Below are positions 32,801 through 45,600 of a stretch of DNA of 64,000 nt, piece by piece. A program made the position numbers and the translations under genes. The notes below the pieces were generated by a model. The model saw nothing but the letters and a program-made list of their open reading frames with translations. It was not told where the DNA came from and ran no database searches. The stretch comes from Owenia fusiformis (taxonomy: Eukaryota; Annelida; Polychaeta; Sabellida; Oweniidae), in contig CAIIXF020000008.1 in NCBI GenBank assembly GCA_903813345.2, forward strand, positions 21,996,822 through 22,060,821, written 5' to 3'. Position 1 is the first letter of the stretch. Each line of letters begins with the position of its first letter.

Positions 32801-34762
32801 CAATGTCCAGAAATAAGACCTATGCCATTCCAAATGTCTAAATATAGGACCAATGCCATACCAAATGTCCAAAGTAGAAAAAAGCTAATCTTCAAATTGA
32901 AGAAGGCCCTGAGAAGGCAGATACATGAGGAAAACGATCCAAAACAACCTCAAATTAAGGATATAATATGTAACTACAAGACCAATTCCATACCACAAGT
33001 GTGGAAACATATTTTCCATGAGCATTCTCATTCCAGAACGCGGAAAAATCTGACCATTGCCAGACAGTCATATATTTGGGGGGCATTCTCATACCAAATC
33101 CTAAAATCTGGATCTATTGCCATACCAAATGTCAAAAAAGTTACCCCATGTGTGCGCTGAGGCTCCCCGTCAAGGTCCACATACAGTGAACCCCCCAGGA
33201 TGCAACCCATAGTAAGACTGAATATTGAATAATGCTTATATTTTCAGATACGGTTTATACTGATTCAGAACAGGGCTGGCAAAACAAGATTGGCCAAATG
33301 GTACATGCATTTTGACGATGATGAAAAACAAAAGCTGATTGAAGAAGTCCATGCTGTTGTCACAGTTAGAGATGCCAAACACACAAACTTTGTTGAAGTG
33401 AGTCAGTAATTCAAAAAAGTGATATGCCTCCATCAACGTTCTGAAGTTTTGTTGTATGACACGTTTCTGTCATAAAGTTGCAAAGTTATGATAAGGGGTA
33501 TGGCAATTATCAAAAATGTCACCAGAGTAATATATCTTTTAGGAAAGCTCTAAAATGCTCTAAAGTTTTTTGATATGCTATTTATTTATATATGCTAGGT
33601 TTTATATACAGGGTGGTACATGTTAGAACCTTTTATGACACAACAGTCATTGCATATTTGTGACTTCCAAGATTGATTTTGATTAACTCTGTTTATAAAA
33701 ATACTTTTATTTCAGTTCCGTAATTTCAAGATTGTGTACAGAAGGTATGCAGGGCTCTATTTCTGTATCTGCGTAGATATAAATGACAACAACCTCGCTT
33801 ACCTAGAAGCTATACACAACTTTGTAGAGGTCCTGAATGAATATTTCCATAACGTCTGTGAATTAGATCTTGTCTTCAACTTTTACAAGGTATGTATTAT
33901 CATGTTCTTTACTAGTATATAATAGCAGTTATAAAATCTTACTGAGTGTGTTTGCAACAATTTCACAAATAGGGACTCTGAGCAAAAGTGTATAGTGCAA
34001 AGGGGTTTTCTAGTTATGAAATCTCTAGCTTCACATGGTGCCTATTTTGCTTTAACTTACCACTGACTATTCATCATGGGCACTACTGGTAATACTCGAA
34101 ATCGTGAGCAATAAAAAGAAAAGACTGTTTTGAAGGTATTGCTGGTGTTTCAAAGAAAAGTAACGTATGGTCCATTTTTCCAGAAGATCCTAAAAACCAT
34201 AACTATGCTTGCAATTTTAGTGGGAACTTGCTCGCGATTTTGAGGATTACTGTTGGGCCTGGATAGTGCCCATGTAATGAATCTGCATCAAACTGTTGAA
34301 TTGATAAGTTCTAGTAATGAAGTTTGTGTGAGACCACCCAACACAAGGCGGATCAGGAATTTGACCCTCAATTTGGTCCTAGGGGGATTTCGAGAGTTAT
34401 TTGTCTCAGAAGTAGAAACTTTTGAAATGCATATTCCCATGAATTAGAATTTCGATTATATAATTTGCTAGCTATAATTGCCTCCGACTGGGGGAATTAA
34501 TGCACAAGCCTTCAGTGCTCAAAGGAAGAGAATTTGACAACCAGTTTTTATTTTGCGAAAATCCTCACCCCTTCCCTCCTTTGGTCCTCATGCAAACATA
34601 CATAAGTGTGCAATATTGAGTTTTTGAGAATTCAACCGTTTGTACGCCTATATTTTTCAGGTATACAGTGTAGTTGATGAAATGTTCCTAGCTGGTGAGA
34701 TACGAGAGACTAGTCAAACAAAAGTATTAAAACAGCTACTCATGCTAGGATCTTTGGAATAA
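29823..34762 (+). CDS. AP2S1: AP-2 clathrin adaptor complex sigma subunit
   Basis: Four exons: 29823-29825 (the ATG alone, then GTAAG), 33248-33397, 33716-33889 and 34661-34762 (TAA). They give 142 residues, the same length as the human protein, and nearly identical sequence: [78 protein letters not shown] and [18 protein letters not shown]. The product is the small sigma chain of AP-2, which with the alpha subunit recognises acidic dileucine cargo at the plasma membrane. A Met-only first exon is as I recall for vertebrate AP2S1. Intron 1 carries two inverted-repeat elements, intron 3 a small one. AATAAA signals at 35031 and 35210 could end the mRNA. Confidence 0.97.
30356..30657. repeat. Direct repeat within the left foldback arm
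   Basis: A block of about 105 bp occurs at 30356-30461 and again at 30552-30657 (offset 196 bp), starting TCACGCCTAACCATCGACAA and ending in AATGNAGGT. The right arm has only one copy, so one left copy arose by a later duplication or nested rearrangement. Confidence 0.85.
32179..32245. repeat. Perfect 15-bp inverted repeat, 67-bp hairpin
   Basis: CTACCTCTAAACAAG at 32179-32193 pairs with CTTGTTTAGAGGTAG at 32231-32245; the match extends outward with one mismatch per side. It sits in the part of the right foldback arm that the left arm lacks, so it may mark a separate small insertion. Confidence 0.7.
32625..33211. mobile_element. Inverted-repeat element with internal tandem repeats
   Basis: The inverted ends share GGGGGTTCACTGTATRT (left 32641 onward; right complement 33182-33200), with GCATGCAACCCC and ATGCAACCC outside them. 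Inside are degenerate units of about 30 bp containing 'AGGACCAATGCCATACCAAA' and 'ATGTCCAAATATAGG'. No coding capacity is convincing. It adjoins the foldback element in AP2S1 intron 1. Confidence 0.75.
34075..34274. mobile_element. 200-bp MITE in AP2S1 intron 3
   Basis: Perfect terminal inversion CATGGGCACTA / TAGTGCCCATG; inner arms also pair (TCGAAATCGTGAGCAA with TTGCTCGCGATTTTGA). The outer CATG may be a 4-bp target duplication or part of the inverted repeat. Confidence 0.75.
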
Positions 34763-37190
34763 AAAAGTAACCCTTCATAGGATCTACAAATTTGCTGACT
34801 CTAGCAGTTTCATTCCAGTTGCATTGTAAATAGAGTAGAACTCCATGATGCCAAGTTTATATTAAAACCAGGCATGGAATACAGCCTCCACAATACCCTT
34901 GTACTGTAAATACACCAAGAACTGCACTATACAGACACAAAATGGCTGTGTATTATTAATGCCATTTTTGTTGTTGTTTGTTAGATTTTTCAAGGTCAGT
35001 ATGATCTTGAAATTTTCTACAACCATGGCAAATAAAGGAATACTCTTTGAAAGTCATGTCATTGGATATTACAAAATATTAGATATGCTGTGACTGTGAC
35101 GTGGAAAAGTTCAAATGAAAGAAGAATACATGTATAATGATTATAGCTGGCTGTGTATGTTGACCAGCTGATTTCCTTAAGAGATTTGGTGTTGAGAGGG
35201 GATATATGCAATAAAACAACTGGATAGAAATAGAGTATTTGACTAGAACTTTAAGATATTAAGAATTGATATAAACAATGTTGTTAAAATAATCTTAGAC
35301 TTCCATTCATTGAAGTGGTGTGTAGAAATGCACGTACATAGAGTCTACATTCAACCTTGTCTAGAAGTTATTTTGTACTTTTTTTTACTTTCCGAATGCC
35401 ATCATAAACCCTAATTTTTACAGTATGTGTTTTAGAACAATATATAGAACACCAGCTTTGCTTAAAAAAACAACTTCAAAAGTTAATTTTAACCCATACG
35501 AATCAAAGAAATGGCACATTGTTATTATATGGAAAAGTAGATTATGTACTAGACTATTAGATGTATTAGGGAAAAGTGCTACTGAAGTAAATGTTGTTAT
35601 CATGTGTATTCTCAGCTGCAAATGTATGAATGTTTAAGTTTCACCAAAATGAGCATTATACTTTGTTATGTTGCATTCTGAACCAATACCATTTCAAAAC
35701 AGCTTATATTATGTAAAGTAATAGATTATGTAAATACCGATTTACATACATAAAAAGTGAAGTAATATATGATATACTAGTAATATAATGAATATATAAA
35801 CTAAATATTTCAATGTTATTCTGTTTGATAATTTTGCATTCTCCAGTCAAGGTAAAAAAATATCTGAATAAGGTACTGTTAAGGTAAAACTGCACCTTCT
35901 ACCATTTTATGACCATGTCTTTTTTCATATAATTAGAAAATTGAGCGGTCTTCTTTTCGAAATTGCAAAAGTTTCACATCATGCAGATCTATCTTAAATG
36001 GCTTATTTGGGTGTTCATGGATGAATTTAGCACCCTGTAATATTTGGTGTATTTGGCCAAGAAGTTAATTTGTTCTTTTATGTTTCACAATTATAAGGGT
36101 AAATCACTAATCCTAACATCAACAAGATCGTCCATCTATTCTATTTGTTTGCCAATGGAGTTGAGTTAGATTAATCCATGTGGGAATATTCAATATATCA
36201 AGAAATAAGTGACTTTAGTCCATTTTCCAATTGAAAATTCCTGTTAGTGGCCCCACCAGTGGCTGCCATCTATTTCTCCATCCATATAGCAAATTGTCAA
36301 TTGGCCAAAGAATTGACTGTCAGAAATAAATTCCAAAAGTTTACAGTATTAAGAAGCTGAATGTAGAAAATTAATTGAGCACTTTGCCAACTATTATAGC
36401 AGCCAAATGTGAAAAATAAAAAAATCCATATTAGATAACATGAATTAACTGAAGCTCAGGTAGCATTGGCGAAGTCAACTGTTGGTTGACTGATTGCTGT
36501 TTATGGCCAACTCATTTCAAATATGAATACCTTGTACTAAGCATATTTATAAGTGGGTCATACAACTTCTGACAAACCATCAGCCGACAGTCTTGTGAAT
36601 GCTACTTAAAGTTACTGTACCAATTTTGATAAAGATGGCAGTAATGGTTTGTTTACTACTGCCATCTTTCTCCTAACCTAGTGATTATATCAACAGTTCA
36701 AGGGAGAAATCATGAAAATATTGAACCTGATGTAGAAGTAGACAGACAAAGAATACCACACATGTCCTCTTGAGACTCTAAGCTATAGTATGTGGAGGTG
36801 ATTAAAATAATCGAGGCAAATGTAAATAGGGGGAATATTGTCATGAGGAGTAAGTCTACATGTTCTATGTGTTTACTTTACCCCCTCATGAGGATAATTA
36901 TGGGCTATGAATATGCATGCTTATCCCCTTCCTCGCATACATTTGAATGATATTCCAGTCGTAAAAAAGCTGATTTTACATGCTCTACCAGTGACAGATC
37001 TGGAAACGGACAGGGGCACATTTCAAGTACGAAAAGATATTTTTTGAGTCAAATCTTTTCTAGGGCTCCTCTAAGAGAGCCTTAGAGGGGGGGGGGGGGC
37101 AGATCCGCTAGTGTCGTTTTGAACATGAGACATGAAGATCGTGGCATATGAATTCCGTGATTCTCGGTAGGCCGTCATAAATTTGTACCC
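34763..37190. other. AP2S1 3' UTR and intergenic space
   Basis: The first 450 bp are likely 3' UTR, with AATAAA at 35031-35036 and 35210-35215. The rest shows no gene. A small perfect hairpin (AAAGATGGCAGTA / TACTGCCATCTTT, 36631-36669) and the CACTGGCGGATC-family element at 36986 are the only structures I see. Confidence 0.5.
36986..37115. mobile_element. CACTGGCGGATC-family element, older copy
   Basis: Left end ACCAGTGACAGATCTGG, right end after a 13-base G-run, GCAGATCCGCTAGTG. The interior 'GGGGCACATTTCAAGTAC' matches 'ACTTGAAATGTGCCC' of the 58772 copy in inverse orientation. It lies just upstream of the presumed TALPID3 promoter. Confidence 0.6.
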
Positions 37191-37306
37191 AAAATGGCGG
37201 CGAATTTTGAAAAAATTTGAAATTCCTTTTTATTTTCATAAATACTCTATTTTCTTTGTCATAACTACTACTTTAAAGTGAAAATGGTGATAAAGTAAAT
37301 TCAGAG
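37190..37306 (+). promoter_or_regulatory. Probable promoter and non-coding exon 1 of the TALPID3-like gene
   Basis: AAAATGGCGGCGA near 37193 is a strong YY1 site of the kind found at transcription starts. A strong donor, CAGAG/GTAAGA, ends at 37306. The acceptor TTTTTCCAG before 38430 opens the exon with the start codon 52 nt further on. The ATGs in the presumed exon 1 lead only to very short frames. Confidence 0.5.
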
Positions 37307-37838
37307 GTAAGATTGCATTGATTGTTTGGTCAGAACGTTAGAATATTGTCGAAAATGTCAAAAAGTAAATAAAAAATTTATCAACTTTCAAATTCCGATG
37401 ATGATAGGCCTAGATCTACTTGATAAAGTGATAGGTATCTAGTCTAGAGGCAGCCCTACATAATGTATGAAAGTAGCATATTTATTCATTTGATACTGCA
37501 CTATGGTTTTTGGATTGCTTAATTTTCATTTCTGATATAGCCTCACCTACAGTTTGTGCAATAAATAGACTAGTCTAAATGAGTAGGACAAAGCTTTAGC
37601 ATGTATCCAACTGACTGGATACTGTACTCAGTCTGTTATCATCATGTTTTGCCATGTGGTAAATGCAGTGAAGTTTCAAAATAATATTTTCCAACCATTT
37701 CTCAGTCATCCAGCGATTTTCTTCCGGCATCCATTTTCATTTGATATTGTATTGACCCAAGGGCGCCTAAGGGGAATGACTAACTAACGAGCATAGTGTA
37801 ACAAGCCAGATAAAGATATTGAAAGTGTGCTAAATTTG

Positions 37839-37889
37839 ATGCCCCATGTGGGAATCGATGCTCTACCGACTGAGCTATAAAGGCTTAAG
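37839..37889 (-). repeat. tRNA-derived fragment (SINE-like)
   Basis: On the minus strand, GCCTTTATAGCTCAGTCGG TAGAGC resembles a tRNA acceptor and D arm with an A box, directly followed by ATCGATTCCCACATGGGGC, which resembles a T arm. The anticodon arm is missing, so this is not a functional tRNA; a tRNA-derived SINE or deleted tRNA pseudogene fits. Confidence 0.55.
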
Positions 37890-38078
37890 CCTGTAGTAGC
37901 TGTAGTAGCAACTTGCTATCAAGGGTCGTTACCCTATCCCCCCCCCCTTTGAAAGGACCACGCCCTTTTGGTCAGCCCTGCTTTCCCTAGCAGTGACTTA
38001 CCGCACACATGGGCACAAAGGATACAACCAATGCTTTGTAGAAAGTGTTTAGAAAGTTTAATTCTCGATTTTGAACAC

Positions 38079-38235
38079 AGGCCTGTAGCCAGGGGGGCTT
38101 CGATGGGTTCAAGCGAATCCCCCCTGGCCAAAAAATCTTTCAAAATCATGCGGTTTTTCACCATTCTGAGCACTTTTTAAGTGATTTTGGCCATTTTTGG
38201 ACCAAAATTGTCACAAGTGAACCCCCTTGGAATAG
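38079..38235. mobile_element. Copy of the GCCCATAGC element, reverse orientation
   Basis: Starts GGCCTGTAGCCAGGGGGG and ends GTGAACCCCCTTGG. The interior is the complement of the 21355 copy (CCATTCTGAGCACTTTTTAA). It lies in the presumed first intron of the TALPID3-like gene. Confidence 0.7.
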
Positions 38236-38481
38236 GTTTGAATTTGGATGACATCTGTAGTTAACTTAGAGTCTACATTTATGGGCCATAGGCTGTCTAG
38301 AGATCCTATGCTGTCATAAAATGTTATAACACAAATGTTAGAGCTGTATAGTTATTCATCCCTGAATCTTGTGATCCAGAATTTTGTTGAAAATCATCAT
38401 ACAACTCATGATAATTACTGTTTTTCCAGGCGGGAAATGATAATATATTGATGACTGCATTTTGAAAAAATAAACTTCACC

Positions 38482-41400
38482 ATGACTGGACGTTCATATC
38501 CCAACGATTTGATAGCTGTTACATCTGATGCAGTCAGCAGATTACTCCATTCAGATTCCACGTCTTCTAGAAACAACGATACAAAGAAAATGGAGATATA
38601 CGGTGAAAAAAATGATGCAGAGAATAATAACATGGAATTATTGAAATCTGAAAGTTTGTCTGAAAGTCAAAATGCCAGCTATAACACATCAACTAGTTCT
38701 TCAGCCAGTGATGTACTAATTCGGACAACAGAAGTCAGGCCAGCATCAAATCCGACTTCATATACAAACAGGTCATCTTCGTTGAATTCCAGTGGCTTCA
38801 GTGACAATTCAAAACGGGTGAGAGTTAAAACTAAAAAATTACGGGAAATAAAATCTCCTTTTGAAGATACTCCACTACAGTCAAACGCAAGTGACACAAA
38901 TATCCCTCCACCTTTATTTAAAACAAACACAACCCAATCTCAAACAGATACTGACAATGACAACAAAGTAACAGGGAGCTATACAAACTACAGGCTTGGG
39001 TATTCACGCTCCTCTTCAGATCAGCCAAAACTCCCAAAAGAGCATAGCAATATAATATCTGAAAACTTTTCAAATATGAATCCAAAAATAATCAACAAGA
39101 CTAAAGAAGAAATGAAAAAAGTGCAACCATCATCCGGGAGTGCTAACTATGATAGTGAACCTAGAAGAGAAGGAAATGCCACAGGAGTAGATTTGTCTAC
39201 ATCAAAGGCAATTAATAGCACTCAGATGAAGTCAAAGCAAGCCACATCCTTCCCTGAGAAAGATTATGATCAAGCAACATCATCTAGTGTTAATCCAATG
39301 GTTGCTAGAAGAGTGATTGATGCACGGAAATATGGTATGTACAGATACAATTTCTTTTCAAAAATGCTCTCTTGGATTCTCACATATCCATTCACTTTAC
39401 TGAAAGGGGAATAATCAAACATATTAAAGAATGTATAAACGATAAGGAATAATGTTGGAAAACTACATACTGTATTACTGTCTGTTGACGGGAGAGGCAG
39501 AGACTTCAGGCGAGATTACATATTTTCACAGGATTTTACCTTCAAGCATATGGCAGTTACTTTTATGACAACTGCATTTGAAACATATGATACGATACAA
39601 GAATTAATATACTACTGAACCTTCTTTCTAGATGACAGAAAGAGAAGTGATCAGCCAGAGATTGTTGATGTTCATCCAGATGAGATTGTTACAATACATG
39701 GGGTTAGCCCACCTCCTTCACAGGACACGTCACAAACTTCCCAGAGTTCTCTGTCATCAGACACTATCATCAAAGATAGATTCTCCAAGGTATTAAACTA
39801 TTAATCCAACTTCTTGTTAATAAAATGTAATGGTGGCAAATTTATATAGATTACTGGACCCACACAGCCTGTTAGTCTTAGATTAATTTGAGACAGGGTG
39901 TAGATAGTCAGACTGACAATTCCCTATCATAGAGCAAACAATTACAACTAGCTAGTTCATCGTGTCATTTCGCCCCAAAAAACTGGTTCTTAATCTTAAA
40001 AAGCATTGCATACTCTCAAAATTAATTTGCATTCATTGTGTTATTTTCCTATATGTACTCGCTGAAAAAGCTGTCCGGGAATGAAACTAACAGTTCTCAG
40101 ACCTTTGGGCTGGTGCAAATGTCACACCCTGTTTTTGGTCATATAAAGAAAATAGCTAAACAGACATTGCATTGTATTACTGTTTATTTGTTTTAGTTTG
40201 CTAAAGGGACATTACAGCAGGGTAGACCAAGAGAGATTAAAGACTCTTTGAGCCTAGAACCAACCAAAGAGTCAGATGTACAAATTCAGCAATATAAATT
40301 ATCAGACAAACAGAAACTGTTGAAACAGAGTTTAACGGGAAGGTAATTAGTAATACTTAAATTTTTACCAATCAATGGCATTTTGGAGTATTTTGATGAC
40401 ATTCAAAAGACAGGCATAAAACATCTCAAGTATTGAAATTAGATCTGGATGTCTATTTCAAAGCTTTTGGCTTTTGGAACCCCCAAGTTTAAGAGTTTGT
40501 CAACTACAGCGTGTTTCATGTCATACTTTTACTTTAGGCAAGGGAATGCTCCTGTAAGGCGAGTTGTTCAGCCGAAATTAATAGGTCAAAACTCATCAGA
40601 CACTAAAGAAGCCCAAGCTATCCCAGCATCCACTAGTTCAAGTACAGCTGTACATGAAAGTGTGACGGCAGCTGTAGCAGCCACTGCAGCTGTAGCTGTC
40701 ACTCAACCTTTCATCAAGGTGAGTTATCTTTAAGTAAATATTTATGTTTTAAAATACATACTGATAGATACAGGTGTCTCATGCAAAATTCTAAATTTGT
40801 CATATACCTCTGAAAAATAATTCAACTTTGACAAAATAAACACTGAAAAAACTTTTTAAAGCTAATCTCTATCTATGATTGTATCAAACCATTTAATTGT
40901 CATTCATCTATTTTTAAGGCTCAGCAAGATCTTGAAACCAGAATGGCATTAATACTAGAAAAATTGTCTACAGTGAATAATCCAATGTCTCAGTCAGAGG
41001 ACAATACTAGCAGTAAACAACAGCAATTGGAGCACCAATTGAGCCAAATCACAGAGAGGAGGCTGGAGTACCTAGAGAAAATGCAGCAACAAAATTTTGA
41101 AATTCAGGTATGAGTTGTATGTTATTATTAAGAATGCATAAGCCATAACACATAAGCCTATGTAGCATGTGTATCTCTATTATAACACTTGAATTAATAC
41201 AAATTAATATGTTTATGCACAGACATTATCTGTTTTTTTTTCATTTAAATATTAAAGTTGTTTTGAATTTATATTCTCTATTACTCTAGCATGCTTTTTT
41301 GAAAAACATAATATCATATAGCCATCCTGTCTAAAACAATAAAATTGAAAGTAGGTTAATCTACATTTTGTAGATTAGTGTATACCTTACATGTATCTTA

Positions 41401-42684
41401 AATTCAATAAAGTCAGCAATTAAATGTTCTGAAGTTATAATGTACATTCACGTTCATTACATGATATACCTTCCCAATTATAGGCCAAAATTCTGGGACT
41501 GAATCAAACAGAATCCACTGGCACCAGTACCAAAAATGGACCAGGACCATCCAAAGATCTACCTGACAATATGAGACAATATGCAGAGCCTAGCAATGTT
41601 GCCATGCACTCTCACTCTGCCCCTGAAATGGCCCCCGAATCATCTGGCCTTGGACCTAGCCCTACTCAGAGATTCACCCCCAAGGCAAAATCTGTGGCCT
41701 TTTACAAACATAAAGTGGATGAACCAGAGAAACCTTATGTCAAGTAAGGCACATGAGAATTAGCTATAGTGACAAACTAAATGGTAGATGTGTGCCTGTT
41801 CACATTGTTTTCATAGTTTTATGTAATTCTGTGTTGCCAGTGTTTAATTAGACACAGTCCCTGGCCTCAAAACTTGCCTAGAAAGTTTGGAATATGGACA
41901 AATCAAATGTCCGGGTAAAGTCAGGTAATTTTAAGCTGGTGAAATTCTGAAATTTTGGTTTGCACACTGAAAACTTTATACATGAAGTCAGTGAACATGT
42001 AAGTTTGTTTTACTTTTGATTTAAAAATATCGTGGTAACCCTATATAATACGAACACTGTAATTGTTTCATGATCAATTTATGGACCATTTTCCTATAGG
42101 TTCACCAAGGCCCAGCCAGTGACAGATAACCATGGTACTCAGACATCTATACTGGATACTCCTGCCCCTAGAAGACAACCACCCCAGCCAACTGCATACA
42201 CCCAGCACGCATCCAGTCAGGCCAGGAGACCAAGTAAAGGTAATCAAAAATGTATCCAAATGGCATAAGAGATAAATTCAATAATTCCACGAGTATATTT
42301 TGATATGGCACTGAAGATGAAATGGCAATATCATTTTTCAATATTTTTGATTTATTTTTGTAATTAACTTATTGATCTCAAAAATATTTAAAGTAGACCT
42401 GTCAAATTGGTAGATAACTAGTACCAGGCTGTTATAGTTTTTATCCTAAGTAAGAAATTTCTTGCATTTCATGTATGTTTATACATAAATCAATGAAATT
42501 ATTATATTTGTCAGCTAAGGGTATTCTAGAGGAGATACTATCAGAGGCAGGGAAGACACCGGACATTTATTCAACTCCAGCTAGCAAACCAAGGGTTTAC
42601 AATGATTCCCCAGAGCGACACAGATCTATGTACTCAACTCCAACTGTTAAGAAATACAATACAGGGTATCAGGATATAAGGTAG
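38482..42684 (+). CDS. KIAA0586: TALPID3/KIAA0586-like centrosomal protein, N-terminal half
   Basis: Eight exons in consistent phase: 38482-39334, 39632-39789, 40197-40342, 40538-40718, 40919-41107, 41484-41743, 42100-42239 and 42515-42680, about 698 codons. The start has a good context (TTCACCATGA). Diagnostic stretches resemble vertebrate TALPID3: an Ala/Val-rich segment followed by FIKAQQDLETRMALILEKL, a coiled coil RRLEYLEKMQQQNFEIQAKI, and LDTPAPRR. The N terminus is Ser/Thr/Asn-rich and probably disordered. TALPID3 is needed at basal bodies for cilium formation and Hedgehog signalling. Vertebrate proteins are about 1500 residues or more; no later exons are visible. If the last donor is not used, a TAG follows at 42682-42684. 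I am fairly but not fully sure of the family. Confidence 0.75.
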
Positions 42685-45600
42685 GATGTTAGTCTATATG
42701 TCTGTCAGGTCTGTAGCCAGGGAGATTGAAACAAAACCACACAGTTTTTATATTGCTAGATTACATGTAGAGCCATTTCTTTGAAAAGATGGCAAACGAA
42801 ACACTCTTCTTCCAAAGTTGAAAACTGGCTATAGACGTATCTCTATCTGTTTGTCTTGCATCAAATTACTACAAATTACCCCCTATATTCTCTTCCTAAG
42901 ATGCCTATGGTGGTTATAAAACAGAGAGTTTGATGGGGAAGGCAGTGACTTGATACTAGACTATGAAGATGTGTGTCATGTCTTGTTCTTATTCTCTATT
43001 TCTTTACTTTGAAAGAAACACATTATTACATGTATGTGTAGGAGTGTTTCATGGATTCCCACCCACACCAAAACCCCTTAAAAACTCTTACATGTATTGC
43101 CACTATGTCATGTAATATTCAATTTTATTATGTACCCACTCAATATTGGGTACATATTGTATTGTTAGTTCCAAATGATTCTATAATTTGTGATGTTAAA
43201 CAAAGATTTTATAAAGTTATATTATTATAAAGTTCGGTGTGGTGTCTAGACCACCAGGACTGTAATTGTTGCATGCCACAAAATGATTAGAAATGGCAAA
43301 CAAAAAAACTTATGTCACTGTAACCCAAATGTATAACTGCAACCACTTAACATCATTGTTATGTAATTTGTAATTATTCTACCAACTTAACTTTCCTTTA
43401 GAAATCCAATAATATGAAAGAGAGGGACTACTTGATATACCATTGCTTTTATTCTATATTTAAAATTTTAGTATGCATTCTCATGTAAAGATGTCACTTA
43501 TGATCCAGGTGATTAGATTAGTAATCTTATTCATTCATAATTCCATGCTAATAATAGAGTTTATAAATCCTTAAATATTCCATCAGTATACCTGGGACCA
43601 ACATCACAGTTAAGGCTTGTGTAAAATAATGTAATTTAGCAGCTGAAATAAGAATTATGTAGGACAGTGTAGTTATTTTTAATTAAACCCAAATTTTAAA
43701 TTGAATGGGAAAGTGTTTATGTATGAAAGACTTGAATAAGTCTCTGATATAATTACGATCTCGTGTTGGGATCGCATGTAATTGATTATAACGTGATGTA
43801 AAGTACAATGTGACCACTATAATGCGGAAAGTTGCATTTTTGGATCACCCTTCACATAATGTTTAATAATAAAATAAAGAAGTAAGTCTGTGTATGACAC
43901 TGAGATGAGTGGGCCGTAGTCCCGAGGCCGTAGTGTGAATGTCTATAATAGTGATTGAGGTAAACCCCAAAAATGATGCAACACTGATGAAGCAAAGGCG
44001 AACACAGGGAACGCACTCAGGTCGTAAATCCAAATTAACTGATCAAAAGGTTCTAGTATATTACAGTACTATATTACTATAATATGCGTTTGTGCAGTGG
44101 TATTATTTTCAGAAATGATCATGACATGATCATTTGTATAGTCTTCAAATAAAAAAATATTAAGAAATTGATTATAAATATTGAATACTGATGAACTTCT
44201 AGAACTTTGCATGACTTGATTCATTGACGTACTGCTTATAAAAATATACATTCATATATCAATCTTTAAAAATTGATAAGTAGTGGCACCGATGTATAAT
44301 TGTTGTATATGGTTATGTTGAAGAATGAATACCCATAGGCATCTGGAGTCTCGGATCAACATGGAACATCGCATGATCCTTACGTATATGCCCCGTTAGT
44401 TTCCGCTAATTAATGCTAATGAAGATGAAACCTGAATCCTAAAGGAGAATGTTGCATGTTGCATGGAAACTTGTCACTTTAACTTAGCGTTTGCACACAA
44501 ACATTTCGTGCATTTCGCTGATTAATTTAGTCCCTGTGATTAGAAGTTGAATACTGAGCAAACTATAGCCTGTATATTGAAAATGTTCTAATTTATTACT
44601 TCTTTGCACAGTTTAATTTCAATTGGAGAGTAATGAAAGGGTTGCTGACATTTTATTTTATTGCCGTCTCAAGGAATCGTTTAAAAATCGAATGTGCCCT
44701 GGGCGATCTCCCCGGGTAATCTCTTCAAGTTTTATTTTGAAATGGTGCCATTTTATTGTTCATTTTCTAAGTGCTGAATGAAATTTTGCGACTTTTGACA
44801 GAATACAAAAGCGGTACGTACTTCACTATTGGCTAATGTTGTCTGATTTAAAGAATAAAAGAGAATGACGTCAAAAGTAGAACGTTTAATTCTTTACCGT
44901 TTTGCACTAGTGAAGTTTATAGTTCTCTATTTAAACTAGTTTAACCTAATTTATTAAAAGAGTAAAACGAAATGACGTAGTATGACAGGAATGCCAAATT
45001 TGTCTACCCGGAGTTCACCATTCTCCATAATGTTCTACATTCCTCCAGCACTCATTGACTCGGTGACTGGGGAACTCCGTCAACTATGTGCGTACGGGAT
45101 GCTCTTTTGCCATTTTATGAAACTATGGTGAACAACGATGTAAACCGAGTATACCAATGTCTTCAGATAAAAAATACTTTTTATTCAAGCCCCGATAATT
45201 ACCATCTTAACGCGCTCGATCTTCTCTACGTTCAGCTGTTGACATCATGTTCAACTATTCCCCTAAGCATTTCGTGTTGTATTCGGTGACTCACTGGGAT
45301 TTCACTTTTCCGTTTAAAATACTATTTCATGCTCAAGTTCTTATCATTTTGCTGAATCGTCATCAGAACTTCATATGACGACAACGAGGCGATTAGAATC
45401 GTATGCTGAGTTAGTGTATACACTCAATTTTAAAAACTAAAAAATGTCAATGACAATACAAAATAACTCGTTCAATACTCTATGAGCCCAAGGGAGATGA
45501 TTTCGTATATCATAGCATATTTAATTCCAATAACGTGTGTAAAATTGCAGTAAAAACGTCACAACTTGTCTTTATTATCAGTTATCAATCAGTTATTAAT

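Noticed and set aside
32599-33160. Open frames of 80 and 122 codons on +
   Set aside because: They lie within the inverted-repeat element and read its internal tandem repeats (NAIPMSRNK type).
37839-37889. Functional tRNA gene on minus strand
   Set aside because: D and T arm-like sequences are joined without an anticodon arm, so it cannot fold as a tRNA.
45086-45289. 67-codon frame as a further TALPID3 exon
   Set aside because: No good acceptor/donor in phase and no similarity I recognise.
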